Origin: Ornithobacterium rhinotracheale
GTDB taxonomy: Bacteria; Bacteroidota; Bacteroidia; Flavobacteriales; Weeksellaceae
DNA: 64,000 bases
Assembly: GCF_004088395.1 (NCBI RefSeq)
Contig: NZ_CP035107.1
Location: 1,503,001-1,567,000, forward strand
Reading direction: 5' to 3'
Under the pieces are notes generated by a model that did not search any database, was not told where the DNA came from, and saw nothing but the letters and a program-made list of their open reading frames with translations. The position numbers and the translations under genes were made by a program. Shown one piece after another: positions 16,189-24,557 of this stretch (within the stretch, counting starts at the first letter, position 1; each line of letters opens with the position of its first letter).

Positions 16189-17493
16189 TTGCATTATCGC
16201 ACCCATTGTTGCGAGCATCACAAGCCTATAAAATTAAGCAGGCAGAGTGATGGGGGCTTTTTGAGTGGGCTCATTGAGGATTACATTCGTAATGTTTTCG
16301 AGGAACGAAAGGTAAGCGAGGCGCAGCGCGAGGCTCTCTGGGAATATTATTACCAGCAGTTGAGCAGTGCCGTAGACCTAGGCTATGCGCCTACTTTGGA
16401 GCATTACAGCGAGGATTTGGCCCTTTCTCTTAAAAGAAATATTGCAGAATTTTCAGCTTTTAAGGAAACTAGTTTTAGAAAGCAATTAGAGGCCTCTCTC
16501 TCCGAGAATGGGCGCGTGCTTAGCTGGAAAGAGTTTAAGCAAAAGGCGGAGGCGCTAAACATTGAATATAACCACAGATGGCTCAAAACCGAATACGACC
16601 AAACCATTGCCACAGCCACACAAGCAGGCAAGTATCAAGAGTATTTGGAAAATAAACACTTGTACCCAAATTTAAAGTATAAAACCATTGGCGACCACCG
16701 TGTGCGCGAAAAACACAAGCAATGGGACGAACTCATTTTGCCCGTGGAGCACCCTTTTTGGAAAACACACCTACCTCCAAACGATTGGGGATGCCGTTGC
16801 TATGTGGTGCCTACTGATGAAGAGCCAAACAGGGAAATACAAAACGATACACCACTAAAAGAAACTTTTGCCAACAATCCAGCATTAAACGGTAAGATAT
16901 TCCCAACCTCGGGATACCTCACTTTTGGCGGACTCAGCCCAGAAACCATAGAAAAAATCATTGATTGGAGCCACGAGATGTTTAAAAGGGCTGAACGGTA
17001 TGCTAAAAATTATGCCTCTTATTTAAAATACAAGCGAAATAAAGACTATACTAATGTGCTTTTTGACAAAAAGACTGGTGGGATGCAGGCAACACATAAG
17101 TTGCATAATTTTGATGATGTAGGAGGAACTTATGAAAAATACGTTCAAAAGATTGGGTATAAATATGGTAACTCCGTAATTTTAGACATTGAGATACATA
17201 ATATTCACAAACTAAAAAATACTGACGGATATTGGAATGGTCTGAAAATGGAAATTGCAGGAACAGAAACGGGAACTGCGAACAATATTAGGAATGGCTT
17301 GAAACATTGCGCGTCAAAGAAAACAACAGAAGTGGCGGTTCTTTACTTCCCAAATAATAATTTTTCTAAAACAATATTTGAAGAGGGATTGGCTAAATAT
17401 AATGGACTTTGGAAAGACCCAAAACAGTTCAAAAAATTTAAAAAGATAATATGTATATCAGATGGGAAAATAGTGTATCAAAAAAGCCACTAA
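16189..17493 (+). CDS. MuF minor head protein with C-terminal toxin domain
   Basis: The first about 270 residues are a Phage_Mu_F protein with the hallmark ATGKYQEY-type helix, DHRVREKHKQWDELILPVEH and a CRC cluster (DWGCRCYVVPTDEEPN) that joins head to portal. The last about 160 residues are unrelated: GGMQATHKLHNFDDVGGTYE, KYVQKIGYKYGNSVILDIEI, MEIAGTETGTANNIRNGLKH and VAVLYFPNNNFSKTIFEEGL. This resembles a CdiA C-terminal nuclease-type domain, as in the MuF polymorphic toxins. The base composition becomes more AT-rich at the domain boundary. No immunity gene follows on the plus strand. Confidence 0.7.
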   Translation: MHYRTHCCEHHKPIKLSRQSDGGFLSGLIEDYIRNVFEERKVSEAQREALWEYYYQQLSSAVDLGYAPTLEHYSEDLALSLKRNIAEFSAFKETSFRKQLEASLSENGRVLSWKEFKQKAEALNIEYNHRWLKTEYDQTIATATQAGKYQEYLENKHLYPNLKYKTIGDHRVREKHKQWDELILPVEHPFWKTHLPPNDWGCRCYVVPTDEEPNREIQNDTPLKETFANNPALNGKIFPTSGYLTFGGLSPETIEKIIDWSHEMFKRAERYAKNYASYLKYKRNKDYTNVLFDKKTGGMQATHKLHNFDDVGGTYEKYVQKIGYKYGNSVILDIEIHNIHKLKNTDGYWNGLKMEIAGTETGTANNIRNGLKHCASKKTTEVAVLYFPNNNFSKTIFEEGLAKYNGLWKDPKQFKKFKKIICISDGKIVYQKSH

Positions 17494-17504
17494 TAAAGTG
17501 GCTT
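17484..17504 (+). terminator. Hairpin spanning the MuF stop codon
   Basis: AAGCCACT (17484-17491) and AGTGGCTT (17497-17504) form an 8-bp stem around a 5-base loop; the stop codon TAA occupies 17491-17493. No T-run follows, so a rho-independent role is doubtful. Confidence 0.35.
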
Positions 17505-17564
17505 GGAATGATAAGCCTATAAATAATAAAATTTAGTACCTATCACAATGCAAATATATAAATT

Positions 17565-17747
17565 TTATTCAGAGTAGCAACCCTCGCCGCGTAAAATTGC
17601 ATCTACTGTGCGCGGAGCTAAGTAAACTTTGAGCGCCACGGCCTCAATTAAAGCATCTACGCGCCACTGGGGGTTCTTTTTAGAAAACTCCTCAAATAGC
17701 CTGCGCACCTTTTGATTCCTTTGTCTTAATCGCTCTTTGCGTGTCAT
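17565..17747 (-). CDS. Small putative DNA-binding phage protein
   Basis: A 60-residue, very basic product (MTRKERLRQRNQKVRRLFEE, SKKNPQWRVDALIEAVALKV, LAPRTVDAILRGEGCYSE). The final ALIEAVALKVYLAPRTVDAIL stretch has the spacing of a helix-turn-helix, so DNA binding is plausible. It lies at the right side of the prophage, in opposite orientation to the head operon, where early or regulatory genes remain in many Mu-like elements. I do not recognise a specific family. Confidence 0.5.
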   Translation of the reverse strand: MTRKERLRQRNQKVRRLFEEFSKKNPQWRVDALIEAVALKVYLAPRTVDAILRGEGCYSE

Positions 17748-17804
17748 ATCGCAAATTTAAATTAAAAACATACACTACGCAAGGCGATGTTTCTTAGGGA
17801 AAAA

Positions 17805-17993
17805 TCAGCTTTCCCACACACGATTGTTGATATAGGTTTCTGGGTAGGCAAGGGCGGTTCCGTCGCGAGACTTGGCGCTTTTGTAAATGCTAATGTAATT
17901 AAGGCACTGGGTACGCTCGGTGTCGTTTAGCTCCTCCAGCAAGGTATTAAATACGGGGTTGCCATTAATGCGTAATACTACTTGCTGTGCCAT
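17805..17993 (-). CDS. Small phage-region protein of unknown function
   Basis: Using the ATG at 17993 gives a 62-residue protein (MAQQVVLRINGNPVFNTLLE, ELNDTERTQCLNYISIYKSA, LAYPETYINNRVWES). An upstream in-frame start at 18020 would add nine hydrophobic residues and has weaker coding appearance. No motif gives a function. It is followed by the small basic protein gene with a 57-base gap and probably belongs to the leftover early region of the prophage. Confidence 0.5.
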   Translation of the reverse strand: MAQQVVLRINGNPVFNTLLEELNDTERTQCLNYISIYKSAKSRDGTALAYPETYINNRVWES

Positions 17994-18050
17994 AATAAAA
18001 AATCTGAGTGCAAATTGCACCCAGATTTCTATTTTTGAAAGGACATCTTT

Positions 18051-18407
18051 TTAGCCAAAAGGTCTCAGATTTTTCAAACGCTTTTTCCGAATTTTAGCAT
18101 AAGTGTTACACTCTTCTTTTTTAAAATGGTAAGTAATGTTTTGATTTGCTTCCCATAGAAGTGTTTCTTTTATTTGTTTAGGTTTTTCTGTTGGTTCTAC
18201 TTTTTCTTCATGATTTTTTCTCTTTGGAACATCTTTTCCCCAATAAAAAAGAAATAAAATGGGAGTAACCACTGCCATTATAATTAGTGTGGGTATGCCT
18301 ATCTCTTTAATAAAGATATAGAGAAATAAGAGCACGCCCAATGCTACCTCTGGAAACAAAAGTATAAGAATCCCAATAATTACCGCACCAATTAAAAGAT
18401 TTTTCAT
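18051..18407 (-). CDS. Two-helix membrane protein, unknown
   Basis: The 118-residue product has two predicted transmembrane segments (residues about 4-35, LIGAVIIGILILLFPEVALG region, and 36-56, PTLIIMAVVTPILFLFYWG). A charged cytoplasmic tail follows (KDVPKRKNHEEKVEPTEKPK, then NITYHFKKEECNTYAKIRKK). It is unlike the surrounding phage genes in composition and could be a host gene next to the prophage boundary, or an immunity-type membrane protein for the MuF toxin. Neither is shown by the sequence. Confidence 0.5.
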   Translation of the reverse strand: MKNLLIGAVIIGILILLFPEVALGVLLFLYIFIKEIGIPTLIIMAVVTPILFLFYWGKDVPKRKNHEEKVEPTEKPKQIKETLLWEANQNITYHFKKEECNTYAKIRKKRLKNLRPFG

Positions 18408-18429
18408 TTTAATGTTTTGGTTTTAATTC

Positions 18430-19071
18430 CTACGGAATATGCAACACTTTATGAGTTTGCAACGAAATTTTCCATTTTGGATTTCCCAAAATATAATCAA
18501 TGATTTTGGGTGTCATTTCTTCGCGCTTGCTCCATTCAGGTTGGAGGTAAAGCTCGCATTCGGGCGAAACTTTTGCCGCGTATTCCTCTGCAAATTTAAA
18601 ATCGTGATGATTAAATATAATGACTTTCAGCTCACTAGCGCGTTCCAGCACCTCTTGCTTTGGGAGAAGGCGCTTTTTGGGCGAAAGGCAAATCCAATCT
18701 AGCGTTCCGCTCAAAGGGTGAGAGCCAGAGGTTTCAATATGGATTTGGCAGCCTTTTTCTTTCAGTTTTTGAGTTAAATAATCAAGGTTCCACATCAGCG
18801 GTTCGCCTCCCGTTATCACAATCATTTTAGCGTGTTGGTTAGCGCGCTCCACCAGCTCATCTACGGGCGTGAGCGGGTGCTTGCCTGCCTCCCAGCTTTC
18901 TTTGACATCACACCAGTGGCAGCCCACATCACACCCCCCTATGCGTATGAAATAAGAGGCCGCGCCTGTGTGTGCGCCCTCACCTTGTAGGGTATAGAAA
19001 TCCTCCATAATGGGCAGGAGCTTTCCAGCATTCATTAGTTTGGTTTGTTCGGGGGTAAGTGTCTGTACCAT
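18430..19071 (-). CDS. queE: 7-carboxy-7-deazaguanine synthase
   Basis: A 213-residue radical SAM enzyme that converts 6-carboxytetrahydropterin to 7-carboxy-7-deazaguanine in the queuosine pathway. The short radical SAM cluster motif is GGCDVGCHWCDVKESW, with the C-x3-C-x2-C spacing of QueE. VITGGEPLMWN binds SAM, and PKIIDYILGNPKWKISLQTH ends the partial TIM barrel. The length is typical. It is the first host gene beyond the prophage edge, next to folD, and queA lies 2.4 kb away, so both ends of queuosine synthesis sit nearby. Confidence 0.9.
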   Translation of the reverse strand: MVQTLTPEQTKLMNAGKLLPIMEDFYTLQGEGAHTGAASYFIRIGGCDVGCHWCDVKESWEAGKHPLTPVDELVERANQHAKMIVITGGEPLMWNLDYLTQKLKEKGCQIHIETSGSHPLSGTLDWICLSPKKRLLPKQEVLERASELKVIIFNHHDFKFAEEYAAKVSPECELYLQPEWSKREEMTPKIIDYILGNPKWKISLQTHKVLHIP

Positions 19072-19084
19072 AGTATTTATTTAA

Positions 19085-19129
19085 GCAAATAAAACGCGCC
19101 AAAATAGGTTTCTGGCACGCTTTATTTTT
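19085..19129 (-). terminator. Terminator after folD
   Basis: AAATAAAACGCGCC and GGCACGCTTTATTT pair with two mismatches, and on the minus strand the stem is followed by a U-rich stretch. It lies between folD and queE, both leftward. Confidence 0.5.
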
Positions 19130-19154
19130 AATTTTCAGGCTACAAAGGTACAAA

Positions 19155-20036
19155 TTATTTATTCAAATAAAATCTTTCGTAGGCCAAAAGTGTATTTTCT
19201 AACAGCATTGCGCGCGTCATCGGCCCCACTCCTCCTGGCACAGGGGTGATAAATTCGCACTTAGGCGCTACTCCTTGATAATCCACATCGCCCACGAGCT
19301 TATGCCCTTTTGACGCGCTTGGCTCTTCTACCCTATTGATTCCCACATCGATAACAGTAACGCCCTCTTTTACCATATCGGCTTTTAGAAATTCAGCTCT
19401 ACCCAATGCCGCAATGATGATGTCTGCATCTTTAGTAAACTTTTCCAAATCTTTGGTTCCGCTGTGGCAAAGCGTCACGGTGCAATTGCCTGGATTTGTT
19501 TTTTCACTCATCAAAATACTCATCGGGCGCCCTACGATATGGCTACGCCCAATCACCACACAATGTTTTCCCGCCGTAGGGACTTCGTAGCGCTTAAGCA
19601 ATCGCATAATTCCGTAAGGTGTGGCTGGCAAAAAAGTTTCCATTCCGAGCGTCATTCTTCCCACATTTTGCGGATGAAAGCCGTCTACATCTTTTTTAGG
19701 GTCTATGGCTAGGAGTATTTTCTCCTCATCTATGTGCTTAGGCAGAGGAAGTTGCACGATGAAGCCATCAAGTGTTTCATCACGATTTAGCTCGCCTATC
19801 AAATCTAGCAATTCTTGCTCGGTAATATTTTCATCTTTCTTGCACAGGGTGGATTGAAAGCCTACTTGCTCACAATCTTTGATTTTCATTCCCACATAGG
19901 CCTTGCTCGCGGGGTTCTCCCCTACAAGTACGGCCGCTAAGTGCGGTGCGCGATGATTTTGAGCATATTGCGAAACTTTTTGTTTAATTTCCGCTTTAAT
20001 TTCTTTGGCTAATTTGATTCCGTCCAGTGTTTTCAT
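19155..20036 (-). CDS. folD: Methylenetetrahydrofolate dehydrogenase/cyclohydrolase
   Basis: The 293-residue bifunctional enzyme interconverts 5,10-methylene-THF and 10-formyl-THF for purine and fMet synthesis. Visible motifs are VLVGENPASKAYVGMKIKDC (substrate-binding Tyr and catalytic Lys), LDGFIVQLPLPKHIDEEKIL, the NADP-binding CVVIGRSHIVGRPMSILM and the C-terminal TPVPGGVGPMTRAMLLENTL signature. Length matches the family. A TTG and TATATTTG promoter precedes it, so it is the first gene of its transcript. Confidence 0.95.
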   Translation of the reverse strand: MKTLDGIKLAKEIKAEIKQKVSQYAQNHRAPHLAAVLVGENPASKAYVGMKIKDCEQVGFQSTLCKKDENITEQELLDLIGELNRDETLDGFIVQLPLPKHIDEEKILLAIDPKKDVDGFHPQNVGRMTLGMETFLPATPYGIMRLLKRYEVPTAGKHCVVIGRSHIVGRPMSILMSEKTNPGNCTVTLCHSGTKDLEKFTKDADIIIAALGRAEFLKADMVKEGVTVIDVGINRVEEPSASKGHKLVGDVDYQGVAPKCEFITPVPGGVGPMTRAMLLENTLLAYERFYLNK

Positions 20037-20056
20037 AATGATTTTAAGATTTTTTA

Positions 20057-20085
20057 CAAATATAGATTTTATTTACAATTCTCAA
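20057..20085 (-). promoter_or_regulatory. folD promoter (Bacteroidota type)
   Basis: On the minus strand TTG (20083-20085) is followed after 18 bases by TATATTTG (20057-20064), matching the TTG and TAnnTTTG pattern of the primary sigma factor in Bacteroidota. The ATG is 20 bases further on. Confidence 0.6.
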
Positions 20086-20220
20086 AAAACTAACTTTCTA
20101 AATGATTAAGAATATGATTAATGTCTTTTTTCCACCCTTAAATTTTATATCTTAAAGAATAATTAGCTCACTTTTTCCGCTCGCAAAATTCATATTTTAA
20201 TGTATAATCATTCAATTTTG

Positions 20221-20228
20221 TACCTTTG
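20221..20228 (+). promoter_or_regulatory. ribF -7 promoter box
   Basis: TACCTTTG matches TAnnTTTG and lies 19 bases upstream of the ribF ATG. A clear TTG at -33 is missing. Confidence 0.5.
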
Positions 20229-20247
20229 TGCGAGATACTTTGTTTGA

Positions 20248-21177
20248 ATGAAAATTGTAGAAGGCATACAGCCCATCGCGGATACCGAAAAACTTGTACT
20301 CACCATTGGAATGTTTGATGGGGTACACAAAGGGCATCAAAGCATTATCAATCAATTAAATGAGAGAGCAAAAACCATCAACGGACACTCGGCATTGCTC
20401 ACGCTTTCCCCTCACCCTAGGCGCGTGTTGCAGCCCGAGGAGGAGTTCAAACTTTTGAGTCCTTTGGAGGAAAAAATCCAGCTTTTGGAGCGCTACAATC
20501 TTGATTACTTAATTATTCAGCCCTTTGATTTTAATTTCTCGCGCACTTCCTCGCTTGATTTTGTAAGGGATTCCCTTGTAAATCAGCTCAATATCCACAC
20601 GCTCATCATCGGGCACGACCACCAATTTGGGCGAAACCGAGCAGGAGATTTTCAGCAACTGCAAGAGCTCTCATCGCTATACAACTTTGATTTAAAACAA
20701 CTTAGCGCCATTGAAGAAAATGCCACGCCTATAAGCTCCACCAAAGTGCGAAATGCGCTAAAAGAGGGCAATGTTGCTTATGTTTCGCAGGCACTTGGCA
20801 GGCCCTACACGCTGGCGGGTACGGTGATTCACGGCGATAAAATTGGGCGCACATTGGGCTTTCCCACGGTGAATCTTGCGGTGAATGATGAAAAATTAAT
20901 CCCTAAAAATGGGGTGTATGGCGTAAATATTTTGATTAATGGCGAAAAGTTTCAGGGCTTAATGAATATAGGCATTCGCCCGACGGTACAAGGTAAGAAT
21001 CAGAGAATTGAGGTTTTCATCTTCAATTTTGAGCAGAATTTATATGAGGAAAAACTTAGCGTAGAAATTCTATGCCGAATTCGTGATGAGCAAAAATTTG
21101 GCTCGCTTGAAGAATTAAAAAAGCAAATTGCCAAAGATGTCTCGTTTTTTAAAAATTCTAAATTTTATTTAAGTTAA
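20248..21177 (+). CDS. ribF: Bifunctional riboflavin kinase/FAD synthetase
   Basis: The 309-residue protein has both halves of prokaryotic RibF. The N-terminal FMN adenylyltransferase has TIGMFDGVHKGHQSIINQL (HxGH-type nucleotidyltransferase motif), LTLSPHPRRVLQ and the ISSTKVRNALKEG signature near residue 165. The C-terminal riboflavin kinase shows GDKIGRTLGFPTVNLAV and GLMNIGIRPTV. It turns riboflavin into FMN and FAD in the cytosol. Length is normal; a small membrane-protein gene follows on the same strand. Confidence 0.95.
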   Translation: MKIVEGIQPIADTEKLVLTIGMFDGVHKGHQSIINQLNERAKTINGHSALLTLSPHPRRVLQPEEEFKLLSPLEEKIQLLERYNLDYLIIQPFDFNFSRTSSLDFVRDSLVNQLNIHTLIIGHDHQFGRNRAGDFQQLQELSSLYNFDLKQLSAIEENATPISSTKVRNALKEGNVAYVSQALGRPYTLAGTVIHGDKIGRTLGFPTVNLAVNDEKLIPKNGVYGVNILINGEKFQGLMNIGIRPTVQGKNQRIEVFIFNFEQNLYEEKLSVEILCRIRDEQKFGSLEELKKQIAKDVSFFKNSKFYLS

Positions 21178-21220
21178 ATCTTACAAAAAAAAACATTTAC
21201 AAAAACCCATTTAAAAACTT

Positions 21221-21409
21221 ATGAAGGATTATAGCAACCGTTTTATCATCATTAGCACCCTTATTGCAGTTGTGGGGCTGTATTTATTTTTCCTAAAAAA
21301 AGAGGAGGTAACACAGGAACTGGCCATTATGAATGCCTTAGGAGGAGGCGCGGGAATGGCGATAGGGCTGATAATTTACCGAAAAATATTGAGAAATACA
21401 AAATCTTAA
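21221..21409 (+). CDS. Small two-helix membrane protein
   Basis: A 62-residue protein with two hydrophobic stretches (FIIISTLIAVVGLYLFFLKK at residues 8-27 and ALGGGAGMAIGLIIYRKILR at 40-59) joined by a short charged loop (KEEVTQELAIMN). The sequence is compact and coding-like, but no family is recognised. It sits alone between ribF and the queA promoter, so it could be co-transcribed with ribF after a 43-base gap. No function is assigned. Confidence 0.5.
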   Translation: MKDYSNRFIIISTLIAVVGLYLFFLKKEEVTQELAIMNALGGGAGMAIGLIIYRKILRNTKS

Positions 21410-21429
21410 ATTTATTTAATACAAAAAAC

Positions 21430-21461
21430 TTGACTTCCCCTCCATTAAGTTCGTATATTTG
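21430..21461 (+). promoter_or_regulatory. queA-rlmN operon promoter
   Basis: TTG (21430-21432) and TATATTTG (21454-21461) are separated by 21 bases, the Bacteroidota pattern. The queA ATG at 21492 is 30 bases downstream, which rules against the earlier in-frame start at 21459 because that one would be upstream of the transcript start. Confidence 0.65.
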
Positions 21462-21491
21462 TGGCGTTTTTTAATTATAGAGATACAACGA

Positions 21492-22541
21492 ATGAAAACA
21501 TCTGATTTTGATTTTAAATTACCTGAAAAATTACTCGCAGACCGCCCTTCGCGCTTCAGAGATGAAGCTAAGCTGATGGTGCTTCACCGCGATACACAAA
21601 CCATTGAACACAGAGAATTCAAGGATTTAATTGAATACTTTGACGAAGATGATGTTTTGATTAGAAATAATACCAAAGTATTCCCCGCTAGATTATACGG
21701 AAATAAGGAAAAAACAGGCGCGAAAATTGAGGTGTTCCTGCTTCGTGAGCTCGACCCAGAAACTAAATTGTGGGATGTGCTAGTGGACCCTGCCAGAAAA
21801 ATTAGAATTGGCAATAAGCTGTTTTTTGGCGATGATGAAAGTTTAGTCGCTGAGGTTGTGGATAATACCACCTCTCGCGGGCGAACTTTACGCTTCCTTT
21901 TTGATGGGACTTATGAGGAATACCGTGCGAAATTAAAAGAGCTAGGCACCACTCCACTCCCTAAATACATTAAGCGCGAGGCTGACAAGGAAGATGAAGA
22001 AAGATACCAAACAATCTATGCCACAGAAGAGGGTGCCGTGGCCGCTCCCACAGCAGGGCTCCACTTCTCTAAACACTTGCTTAAAAGATTAGAAATCAAA
22101 GGGGTAGATTTCACCGAAATTACCCTTCATGTAGGACTAGGCACCTTCTCGCCAGTGCAAGTGGAGGATTTAACAAAACATAAAATGGAATCTGAGCGAG
22201 TAATCATTCCGCAAGCTACCGCTGAGCGCGTAAACAAAGCGCTGGAAGATAAAAAGCGCGTGTGCGCCATAGGCACCACCTCTATGCGCGCAATAGAATC
22301 TGCTGTTTCAGCTAATAAGCGCCTAAACCCTTATGAGGGCTGGACTAATAAGTACATTCACCCGCCGTATGATTTCAGCATAGCCAATAGTATGGTAACC
22401 AATTTCCATACACCAAAATCCACCTTGCTTATGATGATTTCAGCTTTTGCGGGGCACGATTTTGTGATGAAAGCTTATAAAGAAGCGGTAAAAAAAGAGT
22501 ATAAATTCTACTCTTACGGAGATGCAATGTTAATCTTATAA
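21492..22541 (+). CDS. queA: S-adenosylmethionine:tRNA ribosyltransferase-isomerase
   Basis: From the ATG at 21492 the protein has 349 residues and begins [20 protein letters not shown], the standard QueA N-terminus. Other signatures are [18 protein letters not shown], the [18 protein letters not shown] core, [16 protein letters not shown], and [12 protein letters not shown]. QueA adds the ribosyl part of SAM to preQ1 on tRNA, a late queuosine step. It leads an operon with rlmN, whose TTG start lies 8 bases after the queA stop. Confidence 0.95.
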   Translation: MKTSDFDFKLPEKLLADRPSRFRDEAKLMVLHRDTQTIEHREFKDLIEYFDEDDVLIRNNTKVFPARLYGNKEKTGAKIEVFLLRELDPETKLWDVLVDPARKIRIGNKLFFGDDESLVAEVVDNTTSRGRTLRFLFDGTYEEYRAKLKELGTTPLPKYIKREADKEDEERYQTIYATEEGAVAAPTAGLHFSKHLLKRLEIKGVDFTEITLHVGLGTFSPVQVEDLTKHKMESERVIIPQATAERVNKALEDKKRVCAIGTTSMRAIESAVSANKRLNPYEGWTNKYIHPPYDFSIANSMVTNFHTPKSTLLMMISAFAGHDFVMKAYKEAVKKEYKFYSYGDAMLIL

Positions 22542-22548
22542 TTATCCA

Positions 22549-23610
22549 TTGAGCCTAGATAAGAAAGATATCCGAAAATTAAGCCTTCAAGAGATTCAAG
22601 ATTTCATAGTCTCGCACCAAGAGAAAGCTTTTAGAGCCAAACAAATTTATGAATGGCTTTGGAATAAAAATGCACACGACTTTGAGCAAATGAGTAGCCT
22701 CTCCAAAGAGCTGCGCAATTTGCTCAAAGCGCATTTTGTGATTCAGCCCATCAGAGTGGAGGAGCACCAAAAGAGCCAAGATGGCACGATTAAAAATGCT
22801 ATAAAACTCTTTGATAACAATGTAGTGGAATCCGTCTTGATTCCCACCGAAACACGCACTACTGCCTGCGTTTCATCACAAGTGGGGTGTAGTTTAGATT
22901 GTAATTTTTGCGCTACGGCAAAGCTCACACGAATGCGCAATTTAAGTGTTGCAGAAATTGTGGACCAAGTGGCTTTAATCGACCAGCAAAGTAGAGAAAA
23001 CTACGGCATTCCGCTCAGCAATATCGTGTACATGGGCATGGGGGAACCGCTCTTGAATTATAACAATGTGGTGGATTCCATTAGAAAAATTACCACGCCA
23101 TTTCCAAACGGGCTCGGAATGTCGCCACGCAGAATCACCGTTTCCACTTCGGGAATTCCCAAAATGATTAAGAAATTAGCTGATGAGAATTTAAGAGTAG
23201 GCTTAGCCCTTTCGCTTCACTCTGCCATTGAAAGCAAGCGGAATAAAATTATGCCATTCAGCCATAAATTCCCATTGGACGAAATCTTAGAAAGTCTGCA
23301 ATACTGGTACGAAAAAACAAAAAGCCGAATCACGCTAGAATATATCATCTGGAAAAATGTCAATGACACGCCAGAAGATGTAAAAGCGCTCATAAAATTC
23401 TGCAAAAAAGTGCCGACAAAAGTAAATCTTATCGAATACAATAGCATTGGTGATAATGTATTTGCGCAAGCACCCGAAGAGGTAACTAATATGTACATTC
23501 AAGCACTTGAAAACGAAAATATTATCGTAAATGTGCGCCGTAGTCGTGGTAAAGATATTGATGCCGCCTGCGGGCAATTAGCCAATAAAAATAAAATTGC
23601 TCAAAATTAA
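22549..23610 (+). CDS. rlmN: 23S rRNA/tRNA adenine C2-methyltransferase
   Basis: The 353-residue radical SAM methylase has an N-terminal accessory domain (LSLQEIQDFIVSHQEKAFRA), the cluster motif CVSSQVGCSLDCNFCATA (C-x3-C-x2-C), GMGEPLLNYNNVVDSIRKI and GLALSLHSAIESKRNKIMPF. The C-terminal DAACGQL carries the methyl-accepting Cys. It methylates A2503 of 23S rRNA and A37 of some tRNAs. The start is most likely the TTG at 22549 (MSLDKKDIRKL); no better ATG is nearby. Length is normal. Confidence 0.93.
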   Translation: MSLDKKDIRKLSLQEIQDFIVSHQEKAFRAKQIYEWLWNKNAHDFEQMSSLSKELRNLLKAHFVIQPIRVEEHQKSQDGTIKNAIKLFDNNVVESVLIPTETRTTACVSSQVGCSLDCNFCATAKLTRMRNLSVAEIVDQVALIDQQSRENYGIPLSNIVYMGMGEPLLNYNNVVDSIRKITTPFPNGLGMSPRRITVSTSGIPKMIKKLADENLRVGLALSLHSAIESKRNKIMPFSHKFPLDEILESLQYWYEKTKSRITLEYIIWKNVNDTPEDVKALIKFCKKVPTKVNLIEYNSIGDNVFAQAPEEVTNMYIQALENENIIVNVRRSRGKDIDAACGQLANKNKIAQN

Positions 23611-24521
23611 TGAAAAGAATTAATTTAATCCTTTTATTATCAATCATTTTACAATCCTGCGCTACACAAAAAGAATCTCACAAGGATTTTTCAATGGTTG
23701 AAAAAATTCTTTTGCCTAAAAAAATCGATGAGATTTCAGGTTTGGAAATCTACAACAATCTTTTTTGGGGAATTAACGATAGTGGCGGAAAACCAGAAAT
23801 CTATGGGTTCAATCCAAGCACCCCTGCCCAAATCCAGAAAACAATAGCCATAAGCAATGCTAAAAATAAGGATTGGGAAGATATTGCCATTGGCGATTCT
23901 CTTGTATTCATCGGCGATTTTGGAAACAATTACGGCAACCGCAAAGACCTGAGAATCTACTACTTTAACAAAGAAATACTTAGCTCTCCCGCTCCAAGTG
24001 CGAGTGTGGTGGCGGATACGATTAACTTTTTTTACCCCGAGCAAAAAAATTACAATCCCAAGCCGCATAAGCACGACTTTGACACCGAAGCTATGTTTTA
24101 TTTTGGCGGGAAAATCCACGCATTCACCAAAGAATGGCAAAGCGCCAAAACACACCACTACACCCTCGATATTCTAAAAGGGAAACAGCCGGCTTGGCTG
24201 GTGGAGGAATACCATACGGGCTTCCTAGTTACGGGGGCTGATGCTCAATTGATTGACGAAAAATTACACATTGCGCTAGTGGGCTACACCAAGGCGGGAA
24301 AAGTGTATCTGCTCAAAGGTGAAGCTGCCCCCGATACGCCAGAGGCTAAATTTATGACTCACGGAAAATTCAAAAAATATCATTTAGGATTTTCTGGCGA
24401 TTTAGGGCAAGTGGAAGGCGTGAAAATTGTGGATAAAAACAAGGTTTGGGTCAGCGCCGAAAGATTTACACTAAAATTTTACAACTCGCCACAAAATATC
24501 ACAAGTTTTCTGCTAAAATAA
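23610..24521 (+). CDS. Lipoprotein with beta-propeller-like repeats, unknown
   Basis: The 303-residue product has a lipoprotein signal (MKRINLILLLSIILQSCATQ, Cys at residue 17). The body contains repeated short strands (ISGLEIYNNLFWGINDSGGK, WEDIAIGDSLVFIGDFGNNY, HAFTKEWQSAKTHHYTLDIL, LIDEKLHIALVGYTKAGKVY), which suggest a beta-propeller or esterase-like extracellular domain. It overlaps the rlmN stop by one base (TAATG), so it is translated from the same mRNA. Substrate and partner are unknown; it most likely sits on the periplasmic side of the outer membrane. Confidence 0.6.
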   Translation: MKRINLILLLSIILQSCATQKESHKDFSMVEKILLPKKIDEISGLEIYNNLFWGINDSGGKPEIYGFNPSTPAQIQKTIAISNAKNKDWEDIAIGDSLVFIGDFGNNYGNRKDLRIYYFNKEILSSPAPSASVVADTINFFYPEQKNYNPKPHKHDFDTEAMFYFGGKIHAFTKEWQSAKTHHYTLDILKGKQPAWLVEEYHTGFLVTGADAQLIDEKLHIALVGYTKAGKVYLLKGEAAPDTPEAKFMTHGKFKKYHLGFSGDLGQVEGVKIVDKNKVWVSAERFTLKFYNSPQNITSFLLK

Positions 24522-24557
24522 ATTTTACTTATATTTAGCCGATTTTAAATTTGATGC

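Larger units (their letters stand above)
1069..18050. mobile_element. Defective Mu-like contractile-tail prophage
   Basis: The block holds two divergent late operons that meet at about 10930-11076. It has Mu-type head proteins (TerL gp28-like, DUF935 portal, MuF, gpG, DUF1320) and a myovirus tail (sheath, tube, tape measure, hub). MuA/MuB transposase, repressor, Mor, lysis genes, baseplate wedge and tail fibres are not seen. The left end is cut by the IS3 remnant; the right end is uncertain and probably lies near 18020-18430. I read it as a remnant rather than an inducible phage. A tailocin-like reuse seems less likely because terminase and capsid genes are kept. Confidence 0.8.

Noticed and set aside
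17484-17504. Strong rho-independent terminator of the MuF operon
   Set aside because: The hairpin is real but lacks a T-run and overlaps the stop codon, so I list it only with low confidence.
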